Source: Halothiobacillus neapolitanus c2 (GTDB taxonomy: Bacteria; Pseudomonadota; Gammaproteobacteria; Halothiobacillales; Halothiobacillaceae). From it: a stretch of 64,000 bases of DNA. Both the position numbers and the translations under genes were made by a program. Below, in pieces: positions 53,302 to 62,842 of the stretch. The notes under the pieces are model-generated. The model saw only the letters and a program-made list of their open reading frames with translations. It was not told the DNA's origin and ran no database searches. The stretch is from positions 639,501 to 703,500 of the forward strand of contig NC_013422.1 of assembly GCF_000024765.1 (NCBI RefSeq). Direction: 5' to 3'. Position 1 is the first letter of the stretch, and every line of letters starts with the position of its first letter.

Positions 53302-55587
53302 TCAGCCGTGTTCTTTTCTCAGTTTACGGGCCACTGCAACCATGGCTTCCAATGAAGGAATCACTTCTTTCCAGCCGCGGGTTTTCAGGCCGCAATCGGG
53401 GTTGATCCATAAACGCTCTGCCGGGATTTTTTCTAGCGCGAGTCGAACGCGGGGTTCGATCTCTTCCATGGTTGGAATCTGCGGCGCATGAATATCGTAG
53501 ATGCCGGGGCCGATGGCGTTGGGGTAGTGGAAGTCCGAAAAGGCATCCAGCAGTTTCATGTTCGAACGCGTGGTCTCGATGGTGATCACGTCGGCATCCA
53601 GCGCGGCAATCGCTTCGATGATGTCATTGAATTCGCTATAGCACATGTGGGTGTGAATCTGCACGTCGTTTGGTGCATCGACCACGGCGTGCTTGAAGGC
53701 ACGCACCGCCCAGTTCAGATACGGAGCCCAGTCCTTCCGGCGTAGCGGCAAGCCTTCGCGGAACGCGGGTTCATCGACCTGAATCATGCCGATACCGGCA
53801 GCGGCGAGATCGTTGATCTCTTGTCGTAACGCCTCGGCAATCTGGTAGCACACGGCCTCGCGGGAAAGATCATCGCGCACGAACGACCAGAACAGAATCG
53901 TCACCGGGCCGGTCAACATGCCCTTGACCGGGCGCTGGCTCAGCGATTGCGCATAGCGTGCCCACGCTACCGTCATCGGGCGGCTACGTTGCACGTCGCC
54001 CCAGATAATGGGCGGTTTGACGCAACGCGAACCGTAGGACTGTACCCAGCCTTCCTGGGTGAAGGCAAAGCCATCGAGCTGCTCGCCGAAGTATTCGACC
54101 ATGTCGTTGCGCTCGGCTTCGCCATGCACCAGCACATCCAGACCAATCTTTTCCTGAATCTCGATCACATGGCGGATTTCGTCCTTCATGCTGGACTCGT
54201 ATTGTTCCTCGGAGAGTTCCCGGTTTTTGAAGGCCTTGCGTGCCGCACGGATTTCATGCGTCTGCGGGAAAGAACCGATGGTCGTGGTCGGCAGCAGCGG
54301 CAGGTTGAAACGTGCCTGTTGCGCGGCAGCCCGCTCGGCGAATGCCCCGCGGCGGTTCGGCTCGGTTGCGGCAATAGTTTCCGTCTTGGCACGTACTGTG
54401 GATGAATTGCGACCCGGCTGGCGATCGAGTTCGGCACGCGCTGCTGCCGCCTGATTGAGTTCCAGGGCGATACTGTCCAACCCCTCGCTGAGCCCTCGGG
54501 CAAGCAGATTCAGTTCGGTGAGTTTTTGTCGGGCATAACTCAGGTTATTGCGCAGAAACTCTGGGAGTTTTGTCTCGAAGGCGGCGTCCAGCGGAAGATG
54601 CAGCAAGGAGCAGGACGGGGCCAGCCACAGGCGTTCCTTAAGACGGGCATACACGGGTGCCAATCGCTGCAACATAGGCGCCAGATCGGCGCGCCAGATC
54701 GAGCGTCCATCGAGAATGCCGACGGAAAGCACTTTGTAATCCGGCAGGCGGTCGGCCACGGCAATCAGATCGCGCGTCATGGTCGCGTCAATGTGCAGGC
54801 CATCCACCGGAAGATTGGCGGCGAGCGCCACATTGCCGTTCAAATCGCCGAAATAGGTGGTCAGCAGGAGCTTGATTCCGGGTACTTTCAGGCGGTGGTA
54901 GGTCGGTTCGAAGGCTTGCAGCCAGTCAGCGGGCAGATCAAGCGTCAAAATGGGCTCGTCGATCTGCACCCAGGCAACACCGAGGGCTTTGAGCTCGTTC
55001 AACAACAACTGATACCCGGCGGCCAGCGCTTCGGCCTTGGCGAGCCTGCCGGCTTCATCCAGACCGCGGCTCAGATAGAGGAAGGTCAGCGGACCGACCA
55101 GAACGGGCTTGGCCGCCGGATTCGCCGCCAACGCCTCGCGCACGAGATCAAGATAGCGTGCGGCATCCAGCGCGATGGGTTGATCCGCTTCCAGTTCCGG
55201 CACCAGATAGTGGTAGTTGCTGTTGAACCATTTTTTCATCGCCAGCGGGGCGATGTTCTGCCCAGCGACATTTTTGCCGCGCCCGAGTGTGAACAGGTTG
55301 TCCAGCGTGTTGGCCGTGCTGCCGAACCGGTGTGGCACTTGCCCGAACAACAGGGCGGTGTCGGCCATGTGGTCGTAAAACGAAAAGTCGCCGACGGGCG
55401 GATGGGTGATACCAGACTCTTTGTGGGCGTGAAATGTTTGCGCGCGCACGCTTTTTGCGGTCGCTTGCAGCGCTTGGGCAGACGATTCGCCCCGCCAGTG
55501 CGATTCCAGTGCCCACTTGAGCGCGCGGCGTTCGCCAATGCGGGGGAACCCCAAGGTATGAGTGATGATGTTTGATGAAGTACTCAT
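53302..55587 (-). CDS. metE: Cobalamin-independent methionine synthase
   Basis: MetE methylates homocysteine with methyl-tetrahydropteroyl-triglutamate. The 761-residue protein starts THTLGFPRIGERRALK, and the C-terminal catalytic barrel has the zinc ligands in IHTHMCYSEF and WINPDCGLKTRGW. Length matches E. coli (753). No cobalamin or SAM riboswitch is apparent in the 175-base upstream region. Confidence 0.97.
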   Translation of the reverse strand: MSTSSNIITHTLGFPRIGERRALKWALESHWRGESSAQALQATAKSVRAQTFHAHKESGITHPPVGDFSFYDHMADTALLFGQVPHRFGSTANTLDNLFTLGRGKNVAGQNIAPLAMKKWFNSNYHYLVPELEADQPIALDAARYLDLVREALAANPAAKPVLVGPLTFLYLSRGLDEAGRLAKAEALAAGYQLLLNELKALGVAWVQIDEPILTLDLPADWLQAFEPTYHRLKVPGIKLLLTTYFGDLNGNVALAANLPVDGLHIDATMTRDLIAVADRLPDYKVLSVGILDGRSIWRADLAPMLQRLAPVYARLKERLWLAPSCSLLHLPLDAAFETKLPEFLRNNLSYARQKLTELNLLARGLSEGLDSIALELNQAAAARAELDRQPGRNSSTVRAKTETIAATEPNRRGAFAERAAAQQARFNLPLLPTTTIGSFPQTHEIRAARKAFKNRELSEEQYESSMKDEIRHVIEIQEKIGLDVLVHGEAERNDMVEYFGEQLDGFAFTQEGWVQSYGSRCVKPPIIWGDVQRSRPMTVAWARYAQSLSQRPVKGMLTGPVTILFWSFVRDDLSREAVCYQIAEALRQEINDLAAAGIGMIQVDEPAFREGLPLRRKDWAPYLNWAVRAFKHAVVDAPNDVQIHTHMCYSEFNDIIEAIAALDADVITIETTRSNMKLLDAFSDFHYPNAIGPGIYDIHAPQIPTMEEIEPRVRLALEKIPAERLWINPDCGLKTRGWKEVIPSLEAMVAVARKLRKEHG

Positions 55588-55762
55588 GTCATTAATTCCG
55601 TAAAGTGTCGTGTATGATTAACAACGTTCACGATACGCGAACCAAACATGATTTTGGTTGATGATATTTGTATGAAATGATGAGCCAACAGCATGAAGTT
55701 GGCATGCCAATCGAACAGATTGTTTGTTCTTGGGCAATCGGGAAAATTATGGAGTGTACGCA

Positions 55763-56113
55763 GTGGGTTGGTTGATAACGAAGTATCTGGTCACGGCCGG
55801 AGTCATTGTCCTTGTATCCGAGATCGCCAAACGCAGTGACAAGCTCGGCGGCTTGCTCGGCGCGTTACCGCTGGTGACCATTATGGCCTTGATCTGGCTG
55901 CATGTCGGGCAGCAGTCCGAAGAAAAAATCGCCAACCACGCCTGGTACACCTTCTGGTATGTGCTGCCGACCTTGCCAATGTTCCTGGTTTTCCCAGCCT
56001 TGTTGCAGCGCATCGGTTTCTGGCCGACGCTCATTGTCTGCATTGCTCTGACCATGGTGATCTTCGGTATGTTCGCGCTGGTGATGCGACGTTTTGGTGT
56101 GAACTTGCTCTAA
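55763..56113 (+). CDS. DUF3147 membrane protein (GTG start)
   Basis: The 116-residue protein has four hydrophobic segments and the pattern SEIAKRSDKLGGLLGALPLV with WYTFWYVLPTLPMFLVFPALL (part), typical of DUF3147. Start GTG 55763 lies eight bases after GGAG; longer starts lack one. Function is unknown. It diverges from metE. Confidence 0.82.
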   Translation: MGWLITKYLVTAGVIVLVSEIAKRSDKLGGLLGALPLVTIMALIWLHVGQQSEEKIANHAWYTFWYVLPTLPMFLVFPALLQRIGFWPTLIVCIALTMVIFGMFALVMRRFGVNLL

Positions 56114-56199
56114 CGGCGGTTGCTTGGCCGTGCTGTGTGCGATGCAAATCTTAGGTATTTTTGATGTCTGCGGCCCGATCTAACCAAGCAAAATCATCT

Positions 56200-57120
56200 T
56201 CAAGGATGAACCGTAACAACGTGCTGATCGGGTGTTCCCCCGCCTTGGCCCACTTGTTTGTCCGATGTCACATGATCCGCAAACGTCACGATTTTCTCCA
56301 GGATGGGCGATTGCGACGACAGTAGATTGGAAACCACCCCGATTAACATGGGATGGCTCAAATCATCCACCATGAATTTTTCGACCGGCCCACCATTCTT
56401 TTTGATTTTGGCATACAGATTACGGGTGTTTTTCGGGTAGACGATTGTGTCAGCGCGGCTTTCGATCAACAGCATGGGCGGGTTGGTGCCATCGGCCCAA
56501 TGAATGGGCTGTGTGATGGGGTATTGGCTGGGTGGGCCGAAAATGGCTTTGAGGTCGGGCTCGACCAAGGGCAGGAAATCATACGGGCCGCCTAGGCCGA
56601 TCATGCCGCGAATCCATTGACGCGGCGAACCACCCACGGCATGAAGGTAAGCCGGGTCCAGGGCCAACATCGCTGCATTGTACGCACCGGCGGAATGGCC
56701 CATCAATACGATTTCGTTTGGGCTGCCACCGTACTGGCTGATATGTTCATGCGTCCACGCTACGGCCTTGGCCGAGTCGTTCACAAAGGCCGGAAAGGTG
56801 ACATTGGGATACAGCCGATAGTTGGGGATGACCACGACAAAGCCTTTGCTGGCGAGCTCTGCACCCACGAAACGATACATCGATTTATCGCCATCTTCCC
56901 ACCGACCGCCCCAGAAAAAGACGATCACCGGTGCGGCATGCGCATTTGTCGGACGGTATACGTCCAGTTTCAATTGATGCTCGCGATCAAACACGATCGA
57001 GCGGGTCACTTGAACACCATCCCGGGGCGACAAGGTGTTCAGTATGGTCACCCCCGAGCAACCCTGTAGACCAAATGAGAGCGATAGAATAATCAGTACG
57101 GACCACCAGGGTTTTTTCAT
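56200..57120 (-). CDS. Alpha/beta hydrolase (esterase) lipoprotein
   Basis: The 306-residue protein has a lipoprotein signal (WWSVLIILSLSFGLQGC; Cys near residue 21) and an alpha/beta-hydrolase fold of the BD-FAE/carboxylesterase type: VIVFFWGGRWEDGDK (oxyanion region), the nucleophile GHSAGAY, and late SRADTIV (Asp) and LSHPML (His). It would act in the periplasm or at the membrane. Substrate is unknown. ATG 57120 is chosen; upstream in-frame TTG is unlikely. Confidence 0.85.
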   Translation of the reverse strand: MKKPWWSVLIILSLSFGLQGCSGVTILNTLSPRDGVQVTRSIVFDREHQLKLDVYRPTNAHAAPVIVFFWGGRWEDGDKSMYRFVGAELASKGFVVVIPNYRLYPNVTFPAFVNDSAKAVAWTHEHISQYGGSPNEIVLMGHSAGAYNAAMLALDPAYLHAVGGSPRQWIRGMIGLGGPYDFLPLVEPDLKAIFGPPSQYPITQPIHWADGTNPPMLLIESRADTIVYPKNTRNLYAKIKKNGGPVEKFMVDDLSHPMLIGVVSNLLSSQSPILEKIVTFADHVTSDKQVGQGGGTPDQHVVTVHP

Positions 57121-57249
57121 CAAAACTATCCAAAACAATAAAAGGAACGCGATAAGAGACGGGCATCGACGCAGGTATATACGAAGGACGGCGCCCTTTG
57201 GATGCAGGCGGCATCCAGATAAGAGCTTAGTTCATCAATCGTGTGGTGG

Positions 57250-57990
57250 TTATTTTGTGGGGTTGACCGGGTTCGGCGTGCGCATGGCGGCGCGGCCGCT
57301 GCTGGTGGAGAAGTGATTGATGATGCGGCAGAACAACTCGGCGGTTTGTTCGGCATCGTAGAGTGCGCCGTGGGCCTGTTGGCTGTCCCACTCAAGGCCG
57401 ATGGCCTCCAGCGCTTTGGCGAGCACGGTTTCACCGACGGCCAATGCCGATAGGGTCACGGTATCGAAGGTTGAGAAGGGGTGGAATGGGTTTTTCTTGT
57501 TGCAGGTGCGTTCGCAGGCGGCGTTGATGACTGCAAGATCGAACGCTGCATTGTGGCCGACCAGTACCGCACGACGTGCGCCGTTGAGTTTGACGCGTTG
57601 GCGAATCGGCTGAAAGAATTGTTTGAGCGCTTCGGCTTCGTCCAGCGCGCAGCGAAACGGATGATCGATATCGATGCCGTTTATTTTCATCGATACAGGG
57701 TTGAGGTTGGCCCCTTCAAACGGTTGCACATGAATCTGGATGCGATCGACGGGAATGATCTTGCCGTTGGCATCGACATCCAGCAGCACGGCGGCCAGTT
57801 CGAGCAGGGCATCGGTTTGTGGATTCAAACCACCGGTTTCGACATCGACCACCACCGGCATAAAGCCGCGAAAGCGCCGTGCGATGTTCCAGTCGTTTTT
57901 TTTGGATGTGGTGAGCGCCGTGGCAATCTCGGTGAAGTCGGGCGTGTCCTGTTGCACAGGGTTCGGGCCACTCAAGCTTTGATTACTCAA
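57250..57990 (-). CDS. rnt: Ribonuclease T
   Basis: RNase T trims 3' ends of tRNA and other stable RNAs. The protein has DEDDh exonuclease motifs: VVVDVETGG (D, E), [12 protein letters not shown] and [13 protein letters not shown] (H, D). The core [18 protein letters not shown] matches RNase T. The start is uncertain: TTG 57990 overlaps the folD stop (246 residues); GTG 57957 gives 235; E. coli has 215. Coupling to folD favours the longer form slightly. Confidence 0.88.
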   Translation of the reverse strand: MSNQSLSGPNPVQQDTPDFTEIATALTTSKKNDWNIARRFRGFMPVVVDVETGGLNPQTDALLELAAVLLDVDANGKIIPVDRIQIHVQPFEGANLNPVSMKINGIDIDHPFRCALDEAEALKQFFQPIRQRVKLNGARRAVLVGHNAAFDLAVINAACERTCNKKNPFHPFSTFDTVTLSALAVGETVLAKALEAIGLEWDSQQAHGALYDAEQTAELFCRIINHFSTSSGRAAMRTPNPVNPTK

Positions 57991-58847
57991 GAGCAGGCCA
58001 CCCGCTCGCGCCAGGATTGCACGGTGTTGTGCATCAGCATGGCGATGGTCATGGGGCCGACACCGCCGGGCACCGGCGTGATCCACGCAGCGCGTTCGGC
58101 GGCAGCGGCAAAATCGACATCACCGCACAGGCTGCCGTCTTCTTGTCGGTGAATGCCGACATCGACCACGATCGCACCGGGTTTGATCCAGTCGCCACGC
58201 ACCAAACCGGGCTTGCCTGCCGCAACCACAAGCAAATCCGCGCGGCGCACATGCGCTTCAAGATCACGGGTGAAGCGGTGGGTGATGGTAACGGTCGCGC
58301 CCGCGAGCAGCAATTCGAGCGCCATGGGTCGGCCGACGATGTTGGAGGCGCCCACAACGACCGCTTCCATGCCATACAAATCCAGCTTTGCTGTTTGCAA
58401 AAGTTTCATCACACCAAAGGGCGTACAAGGACGCAGCGCGGGCTGACGAATGGCGAGCTTGCCGATGTTCTCCGGGTGAAAGCCGTCCACATCCTTGTCG
58501 GGGTGAATGCGTTCGATGATTTCTGCGGCACTCAGATGGGCGGGCAGGGGAAGCTGAACCAGAATGCCATCAATGGACGGGTCGGCGTTGTATTCATCCA
58601 CCAGCGCATTGAGCTCAGCCTGAGAGATATCGGCTTTGAGATCCTTGGAAACGGAATACATACCGATCTTTTCGCAGGTTTTGCGCTTATTCGCGACATA
58701 CACGCTGGAGGCCGGGTCTTCGCCCACTTGGATTACCGCCAAGCCCGGCGGGCGAAGGCCGGTTGCGACAGCGGATGTGATCTCGTCTGCGAAACCTGCT
58801 TGCAGTGCGGTCGAGAGTGCGCGTCCATCCAGTATCTGTGCTGTCAT
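57987..58847 (-). CDS. folD: Methylenetetrahydrofolate dehydrogenase/cyclohydrolase
   Basis: FolD interconverts methylene-, methenyl- and formyl-tetrahydrofolate. The 286-residue protein has the family signatures [40 protein letters not shown] and the NADP loop [17 protein letters not shown], with [15 protein letters not shown] near the end. Active-site Lys lies in YVANKRK. The rnt start overlaps its stop. Confidence 0.97.
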   Translation of the reverse strand: MTAQILDGRALSTALQAGFADEITSAVATGLRPPGLAVIQVGEDPASSVYVANKRKTCEKIGMYSVSKDLKADISQAELNALVDEYNADPSIDGILVQLPLPAHLSAAEIIERIHPDKDVDGFHPENIGKLAIRQPALRPCTPFGVMKLLQTAKLDLYGMEAVVVGASNIVGRPMALELLLAGATVTITHRFTRDLEAHVRRADLLVVAAGKPGLVRGDWIKPGAIVVDVGIHRQEDGSLCGDVDFAAAAERAAWITPVPGGVGPMTIAMLMHNTVQSWRERVACS

Positions 58848-58913
58848 GAAGTGGTTTGCTCAAATAGTATTTTATTAGTTGCCGGATATTGTCTCATGGA
58901 GCAGGCGCGCCGC

Positions 58914-59951
58914 TCAACGCAACCACTCGAAGATCGGTGCGAGGTCTTTTAGTCCATGTTGGGCGAAGTAGATCAGCACAATAATGATGCCGATCGACAG
59001 CCCCCAGAACGTAAATGCCCAGCGCGATGATTTTTTGGCGCGGCTTTTATCGGGCCAGCGTCGGGGCGTTACGCCACGAAAAACGAGAATCAGCTTGGCC
59101 GATAAATTGATGGCCGTAATGTTGATGAACAGCAGCAGCAACGCCTGGCCAGCCTGGGTCCATTGGCCCCAGCCCAGAAACAAACCCAGCGCCACGGCTG
59201 GCGGCATTAAAGCCACCGCGACCATCACGCCCACAAGTCCGGTCGCCACGCCGGCCAGCAGGGAGAGCACGGCGGCAGCACCGGAGGCCAATGCGAGAAT
59301 CAAGGCGCCATAGGACACGACGGTGCGTGCTTCCAACTGCGCATTGCTGGTCGGATCGATCAAAAACGAGATGAGAAAAGCAACCCCAATGGCCAGCCCC
59401 AACCCCACCAGATTGGCGATGCTCGCTTTTCGGGTCAGTGTGGTTTCGCCCAGCGTCGAGCCGAGCGCCAGCGCAAGATTGGGCCCGAGCAAGGGGGCAA
59501 TCACCATCGCGCCAATCACGGCGGCCACGCTGTTTTCGACCATGCCGATGGCCGCGACAATGGCTGAGAGTGCCGTCAGCAGCAAATACGTCTGATTGAG
59601 TTCGCTACCGGTTTCGACTTGCTCGAACAACTCCTCGCGGGTCAATCCGTTGCTTTTGCCGGGTTCTTCTTCGGTCTGCGGGTCGGGTTCCTCTTCCTCT
59701 TCGATTTTCGGCAGGGTCGCGTCCACGCTGTGAATCATCACGCGGGCATCTTTGCAGTGGTCGAGGATTTGTTGCAGCGCATCCAAAACCGTTTGCACGT
59801 TGTCGGGTTTCACCATCATGCTGGTGGAAAAGCGTTCATCATCAAACGGCGAGGAGCGCCACCAGTCCACCACCTCGTCGCTGTTGGTGACCTGTTCGAT
59901 GGCCTCAATCTCGGCCTTGGGTGAAATAATCTCCAGTACCTTAAGCCCCAT
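58914..59951 (-). CDS. DUF389 (TIGR00341) membrane protein
   Basis: The 345-residue protein has a soluble N-terminal part with an acidic stretch (EEEEEPDPQTEEEP, about 85-97), then six to seven membrane segments with ALSAIVAAIGMVENSVAAVI, GAMVIAPLLGPN and the GATIG-like VAVALMPPAVALGLFL, typical of DUF389. Function is unknown. It starts two bases after the yoaA-type gene stop and is certainly cotranscribed with it. Confidence 0.88.
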   Translation of the reverse strand: MGLKVLEIISPKAEIEAIEQVTNSDEVVDWWRSSPFDDERFSTSMMVKPDNVQTVLDALQQILDHCKDARVMIHSVDATLPKIEEEEEPDPQTEEEPGKSNGLTREELFEQVETGSELNQTYLLLTALSAIVAAIGMVENSVAAVIGAMVIAPLLGPNLALALGSTLGETTLTRKASIANLVGLGLAIGVAFLISFLIDPTSNAQLEARTVVSYGALILALASGAAAVLSLLAGVATGLVGVMVAVALMPPAVALGLFLGWGQWTQAGQALLLLFINITAINLSAKLILVFRGVTPRRWPDKSRAKKSSRWAFTFWGLSIGIIIVLIYFAQHGLKDLAPIFEWLR

Positions 59952-59953
59952 GA

Positions 59954-61969
59954 TTATTCTGCCTTGCTTGCCTTGAGCGCATTGGTCGCTTGATCGTATT
60001 GGAAGAAATCGTGTATCTCATCGATTGAGTGACTGCGGCGCATCGGCGGCAGGGCATCCAGTATTTGTCGACCAAAGCCGGTGCGCTGCAAGCGCGGGTC
60101 GCAGAGCACGAGCACGCCTCGGTCGGTGACATCGCGAATCAACCGGCCCACGCCCTGTTTGAAGGTGATAATGGCTTCGGGCAAGGCCATGGCCGCGAAC
60201 GGTGAATGACCCGATTCCTTGATTTGTGCCTCACGGGCGCGGCGAACTGGGTCATCGGGCGAGGCGAAGGGGATGCGATCGATCATCACAACAGACAACG
60301 CCTCACCGCGCACATCCACGCCTTCCCAGAAACTCTGCGTGCCGAGCAACACGCCGTTGCCCGATTGCCGGAACTGTTCAAGCAAGGCCGCCTTGGCCTG
60401 CGTGCCTTGCACAAACAACGGAAACGGCAGTTTGCCTTCCAAAATATCGGCGGCTTTCTTCAGCTCGCGATGGCTCGTGAACAGCAAAAAGGCCCGCCCG
60501 CCGCTGGCCTTGAGCACCGGGAACACGGCACGCAAAATCTTGAGCGTGTAGTCGGGGTCTGTTTTGGGGTCCGGCGGGTTCGGTGGCAGATACATAATCG
60601 CCTGATTCGGATAATCGAAGGGCGAGGGTGTTTGCTGGCACAGCGCGAGATTCAAATTCAAACGGCGGGTGAAGTGGGAAAAATCCTTGCCCGCAGCGAG
60701 CGTGGCTGATGCAAACACCCAGGCGCGCGGCTGGCTTTCAACCACATCTGAGAATGTTTGGCCCGCATCCATCGGCGTGATGTTGAGGGTAAAGGATTTC
60801 TCGCGGCGTTCGAGCCAGCGGACTTCAGTTGTGATTTCCTCGCTGCGGCGGAAATGCGACAGCGATTGGCGCATTTGTATGGCGCGTTCATGGCAGCTGG
60901 CTAAACCCTTGCCACGCGGCGCGGCGAGTTCCAGCGCGGCGGTCAGGTCGGCTAGTCGGGTTTCGAGCGTATCGAAAGCCGCTTGAATGGTTTTATCCTC
61001 CCGCAATTCCTGCCAGGCAATGCGGTCGGTGCGGGCATTTTTCAGTGCCAAAACGCAAGGATCTATGGCCAATTCAAATTGATGCACCACGCCAAGCAGA
61101 TCGGACATGTCTACCGCTTCGGCCTGTTGTTCGCGCACGATATCGCGCAACAGATCAATCATCTGCCCGCTGCTGAGGGCCGAACCGAAAAACAAGCTGG
61201 CGATCTCTGGCAGTTGATGGGCTTCATCCAAGACCACCACATCCGCTTCAGGCAACAGTTGGGCAAAGCCGCTCTGGCGAATGGCAATATCGGCGCAAAA
61301 CAGATGATGGTTGATGACCACGAGATCGGCCTCATGCGCGGCCTCGCGGGCTTTCACCACAAAGCACTCATCGAAGACCGGGCATTCCTTGCCCAGACAA
61401 TTCTCGTTGGTGGAGGTAACCAGTGGCCAGATGCCATGCTCTTCGCTCACGGCATCGCAACGGGCAATGTCGCCGTCGCGCGTACGTGTGCTCCAACCCT
61501 TGATGGTGTGCAGCGCCGTGACCCAGTCCGGGCTTTTGAGCCGCCCTTCGGTCATCGCGCGTTCCAAGCGGTGCAGGCACAGGTAGTTCGAGCGCCCTTT
61601 GAGCAGTGCCGTGCGCGTGGTCGAACCCATCAGTTGCTTGATTTGCGGCAAGTCCCGGCTGAAGATCTGATCCTGCAAATGCTTGGTGCCGGTGGACACG
61701 ATCGCTTTGCGACCGGCGAGCAGAATCGGGGCGAGATAACCGAAGGTTTTGCCCACCCCGGTGCCCGCTTCGATCACGACGGTACGCGAATCGGTGATGG
61801 CGTCGCGGATGATCTCGGCCATTTGCAACTGGCCCGCGCGCGGCTGATAACCACTGAACGCAGCGGCAAGAACCCCGCTTTCACCAAAGACGTCTTGCAG
61901 CGTGCTTGGTTTTGAAGGCGTAGGTGCCGTGGACAGTGTGTCCGCCGCTTCCGTGTTCACAGGATGCAT
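59954..61969 (-). CDS. yoaA: YoaA/DinG-family iron-sulfur DNA helicase
   Basis: The 671-residue XPD-like helicase has Walker A EAGTGVGKTF near residue 69, four Cys expected to hold the 4Fe-4S cluster (NYLCLHR, then CLGKECPVFDEC), DEAH (LDEAHQLPE), and motif VI RLIRDVTDRG. Size and spacing fit YoaA (636 in E. coli) better than DinG. It acts in DNA repair or replication-fork rescue. It is 49 bases behind the lpoP-like gene. Confidence 0.9.
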   Translation of the reverse strand: MHPVNTEAADTLSTAPTPSKPSTLQDVFGESGVLAAAFSGYQPRAGQLQMAEIIRDAITDSRTVVIEAGTGVGKTFGYLAPILLAGRKAIVSTGTKHLQDQIFSRDLPQIKQLMGSTTRTALLKGRSNYLCLHRLERAMTEGRLKSPDWVTALHTIKGWSTRTRDGDIARCDAVSEEHGIWPLVTSTNENCLGKECPVFDECFVVKAREAAHEADLVVINHHLFCADIAIRQSGFAQLLPEADVVVLDEAHQLPEIASLFFGSALSSGQMIDLLRDIVREQQAEAVDMSDLLGVVHQFELAIDPCVLALKNARTDRIAWQELREDKTIQAAFDTLETRLADLTAALELAAPRGKGLASCHERAIQMRQSLSHFRRSEEITTEVRWLERREKSFTLNITPMDAGQTFSDVVESQPRAWVFASATLAAGKDFSHFTRRLNLNLALCQQTPSPFDYPNQAIMYLPPNPPDPKTDPDYTLKILRAVFPVLKASGGRAFLLFTSHRELKKAADILEGKLPFPLFVQGTQAKAALLEQFRQSGNGVLLGTQSFWEGVDVRGEALSVVMIDRIPFASPDDPVRRAREAQIKESGHSPFAAMALPEAIITFKQGVGRLIRDVTDRGVLVLCDPRLQRTGFGRQILDALPPMRRSHSIDEIHDFFQYDQATNALKASKAE

Positions 61970-62018
61970 CCTCGAAAGGTACGCGGGGCATCAAGCCAGC
62001 GCGTTTTTTCTTCGTTCA

Positions 62019-62615
62019 TCAGCCTTGAGTCTGACCGGGCACGAAACCGGCCTTGCGACGGGCTTCGGCGGCACCTTTTGTGTCGCCCTGGGCTTGTCGA
62101 GTCTTTGCGACCATCTGCCATGCGGCACTGACTTCCCGATTGTTTTGAGCGTATTGCACGGCACGAAGGGCGAACTGTTCGGCCTGTGCGGGTTGCTTTT
62201 GGGCTAGTCGCAATTGCGCAAAATCGAGCCAGAGTCGGGTATTGTGCGGTTGAATCTGGACGGCGCGTTCCAACGTGGCCTCGGCCCCGCCAAAATCACC
62301 GGACTGCGTTTGTGTCTCGGCGCGGGATACCAGTGCCAGAACAGCCGGGGTGCTGGCTGTTTGAACCGCTTGGGGCGGTGTGTTCGATGTTGAATTGCCA
62401 TTGGATTGCGGCAGGGTTTTTTCTTGTAATCGCGGGATGTTCAGTGGGTGTGCCTGCACGGAGGGCGGCACAGGGGGCTGCTTGATGACCATGCTCGGGC
62501 GCGGCGGGGGCGTGCCGGCGCAACCAGCCAACATCGCAACGGTTATGGCAAGAAAGGCGACTGCCCCCATTTTGAGTCCGTGGGTCGGGTGTTTCATCTG
62601 TATCCGGTTTGGCAT
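62019..62615 (-). CDS. lpoP: TPR lipoprotein, LpoP-like PBP1b activator
   Basis: The 198-residue protein has a lipoprotein signal (MGAVAFLAITVAMLAGC), a Pro/Gln/Thr-rich linker (about 37-90) and tetratricopeptide repeats in the C-terminal half (SGDFGGAEATLERAVQIQPHN, in part). A TPR lipoprotein directly downstream of mrcB is the arrangement of LpoP, the PBP1b activator of Pseudomonas. The same job here is an inference from position and layout. ATG 62615 is chosen; the longer open frame starts inside the five-hairpin repeat. Confidence 0.75.
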   Translation of the reverse strand: MPNRIQMKHPTHGLKMGAVAFLAITVAMLAGCAGTPPPRPSMVIKQPPVPPSVQAHPLNIPRLQEKTLPQSNGNSTSNTPPQAVQTASTPAVLALVSRAETQTQSGDFGGAEATLERAVQIQPHNTRLWLDFAQLRLAQKQPAQAEQFALRAVQYAQNNREVSAAWQMVAKTRQAQGDTKGAAEARRKAGFVPGQTQG

Positions 62616-62689
62616 GGGGTCTGTCCTGCTGGGTGTTGTTGCGATCAGTCGTCGGTGCGCGCAAATTGGCAAGTTTTTCCTATGTAAAT

Positions 62690-62835
62690 GCAGATTTATT
62701 CCATCCTTGGAATAAATCTGCTCGCTCATCGCGGTACACGCCCGCGATGACTCTCACGAATCAAAGACTGATGTCTTTATTCGTGTTGAGGCATCCTGCC
62801 CCAAACGGGAAGCACTGAATAAATCAGCGCTTCCC
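62690..62835 (-). repeat. Five-hairpin repeat copy 5 (mrcB-lpoP intergenic)
   Basis: Read on the minus strand it matches copy 4 closely. Hairpin 1 is GGGAAGCGCTGA/TCAGTGCTTCCC. Hairpin 2 is TTGGGGC/GCCTCAA with loop AGGAT and a G-U pair replacing G-C. Hairpin 3 is ACGAATAAAGAC/GTCTTTGATTCGT. Hairpin 4 is CATCGCGG/CCGCGATG. Hairpin 5 is GCAGATTTATTCC/GGAATAAATCTGC with loop AAGGAT, where the third pair is A-T instead of T-A in copy 4. It begins seven bases after the mrcB stop. Confidence 0.88.
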
Positions 62836-62842
62836 TATCCCG

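Noticed and set aside
54526-55575. 349-codon frame opposite metE
   Set aside because: Long antisense frame caused by GC-rich third positions; no recognisable domain.
53210-55762. Riboswitch for metE
   Set aside because: I looked for cobalamin- or SAM-type leaders upstream of metE; the 175 bases are too short and lack the conserved boxes.
60983-61915. 310-codon frame opposite the YoaA-like helicase gene
   Set aside because: Antisense shadow; helicase and Fe-S motifs define the minus strand.
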